64,000 nucleotides of DNA, taken from contig SVFV01000012.1 of the NCBI GenBank assembly GCA_015056655.1, positions 31,179 through 95,178 of the forward strand, given 5' to 3'. This document shows, piece by piece, positions 63,439-64,000 of the stretch. The position numbers were made by a program, and so were the translations under genes. The DNA comes from Butyrivibrio sp. GTDB taxonomy: Bacteria; Bacillota; Clostridia; Lachnospirales; Lachnospiraceae. The notes beneath the pieces were generated by a model. The model was not told where the DNA came from. It did not search any database and saw only the letters and a list, made by a program, of their open reading frames with translations. The first letter of the stretch is position 1, and the number at the start of each line of letters is the position of its first letter.

Positions 63439-64000
63439 TTATAGTTCTACACTTTTACAATCGTTAAACTTCCCAAATGCTTTCAGTGTTCTTTGTAATG
63501 CTGCTTCCAGTTTCTTAGTTACGCGTACGTCTTTTTCCCACCATAGTCCTTTCACGCAAAGGACTCCGGTTTTCCTATCCGGAATGGCTTCTATTCGCCC
63601 AACAAACCCATCCCCATATAGGATTGGCAACGTATAATAACCGTATTTGCGCTTTACTGCCGGTGTATATATCTCCCATGAATACTGAAAATCCCATAAC
63701 GCCAGGATTAAAGGCTTATCCCACATCAGAGGATCAAGTGGCGCAAGAAAGGACATACGAGGTTTTAGATCAGCACTTCCCTCAACTATCTGCTGCATCA
63801 ACAATTCATCCGAGGAAAGGTAATAGAACGTGGTCTTCATGCCTTCCACGAGTACGGGACAGATTTTGCCTGCCTCCTCAAGCTTCGCCAATATCTTTTT
63901 GCGTGTCTCCGCATTTATGTCTATCCCTGTTATGAAGTGACCGTTGTCAAGAGGGAAAACTATTTCTAGCTTTTCTCCTTGGCTAGTCACATTTGTTATT
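63439..64000 (-). CDS. YcaQ-like winged-helix DNA glycosylase (N-terminus outside the window)
   Basis: The C-terminal 187 residues of a protein of the YcaQ/AlkX crosslink-repair glycosylase family. FLAPLDPLMWDKPLILALWDFQYSWEIYTPAVKRKYGYYTLPILYGDGFVGRIE is the typical ending. The frame stays open to base 64000, so the gene continues upstream. In E. coli YcaQ repairs interstrand crosslinks. Confidence 0.88.
   Translation of the reverse strand, partial: ITNVTSQGEKLEIVFPLDNGHFITGIDINAETRKKILAKLEEAGKICPVLVEGMKTTFYYLSSDELLMQQIVEGSADLKPRMSFLAPLDPLMWDKPLILALWDFQYSWEIYTPAVKRKYGYYTLPILYGDGFVGRIEAIPDRKTGVLCVKGLWWEKDVRVTKKLEAALQRTLKAFGKFNDCKSVEL

Overview
The window looks like a chromosomal piece of a low-to-moderate GC, Gram-positive anaerobe of the Lachnospiraceae, most like Butyrivibrio or Pseudobutyrivibrio. 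This is inferred from the gene repertoire: many carbohydrate ABC transporter parts, several serine esterases, GH20, HD-GYP and GGDEF proteins, a LoaP-type NusG paralogue, Rpn-type nucleases and AGGAGG-like ribosome sites. No rRNA, tRNA, phage or classical IS element was seen.

Layout. 1-4.5 kb: the end of a sugar-binding protein, a chemotaxis receptor and three small proteins of unknown role. 4.5-5.8 kb: metY with a promoter overlapped by an inverted repeat. 5.9-13.7 kb: a carbohydrate cluster with a GH20 hexosaminidase, an acyltransferase-like protein, a three-gene sugar ABC importer, an AraC regulator and an SGNH esterase. 13.8-20.4 kb: a MATE exporter, a diguanylate cyclase and a heterodimeric ABC exporter whose leader carries a likely attenuator. 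20.4-22.7 kb: an Rpn-family nuclease gene next to a decayed duplicate and an antisense remnant. 22.7-45.3 kb: one large Wzy-type cell-surface polysaccharide locus on the minus strand. 45.4-46.9 kb: an XRE regulator, a lipoprotein, a small XRE-like remnant and a candidate small RNA. 46.9-53.6 kb: two HD-GYP proteins flanking a TldD/TldE pair. 53.8-57.5 kb: three esterases and a Nif3-like protein. 57.6-59.5 kb: an LplB/LplC permease pair without a binding protein. 59.6-64 kb: housekeeping and stress genes and a striking 54-bp periodic array.

The polysaccharide locus reads (in transcription order) phosphatase CpsB, LCP ligase, chain-length protein, tyrosine kinase, an LRR protein, the priming sugar transferase, LoaP, a leader with a terminator, then glycosyltransferases, a heparinase-like protein, WecC, a hexapeptide acetyltransferase, a CapK-like ligase, more glycosyltransferases, CapA, Wzy, Wzx, an acyltransferase and WecB. 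WecB plus WecC predict UDP-ManNAcA. LoaP is expected to carry RNA polymerase through the leader terminator and at least one internal terminator.

The most notable signals are: (1) runs of G on the coding strand that break two genes of the polysaccharide locus (G9 in a glycosyltransferase, G6 in an acetyltransferase), with a third run (G7) in frame in another, suggesting phase variation; (2) an array at 60.1-60.4 kb in which only short inverted boxes are conserved, at a fixed 53-54 bp period; (3) the LoaP leader with terminators; (4) a promoter-hairpin-terminator unit at 46.76-46.88 kb that looks like a small RNA gene; (5) the Rpn duplication with a deletion between short direct repeats.
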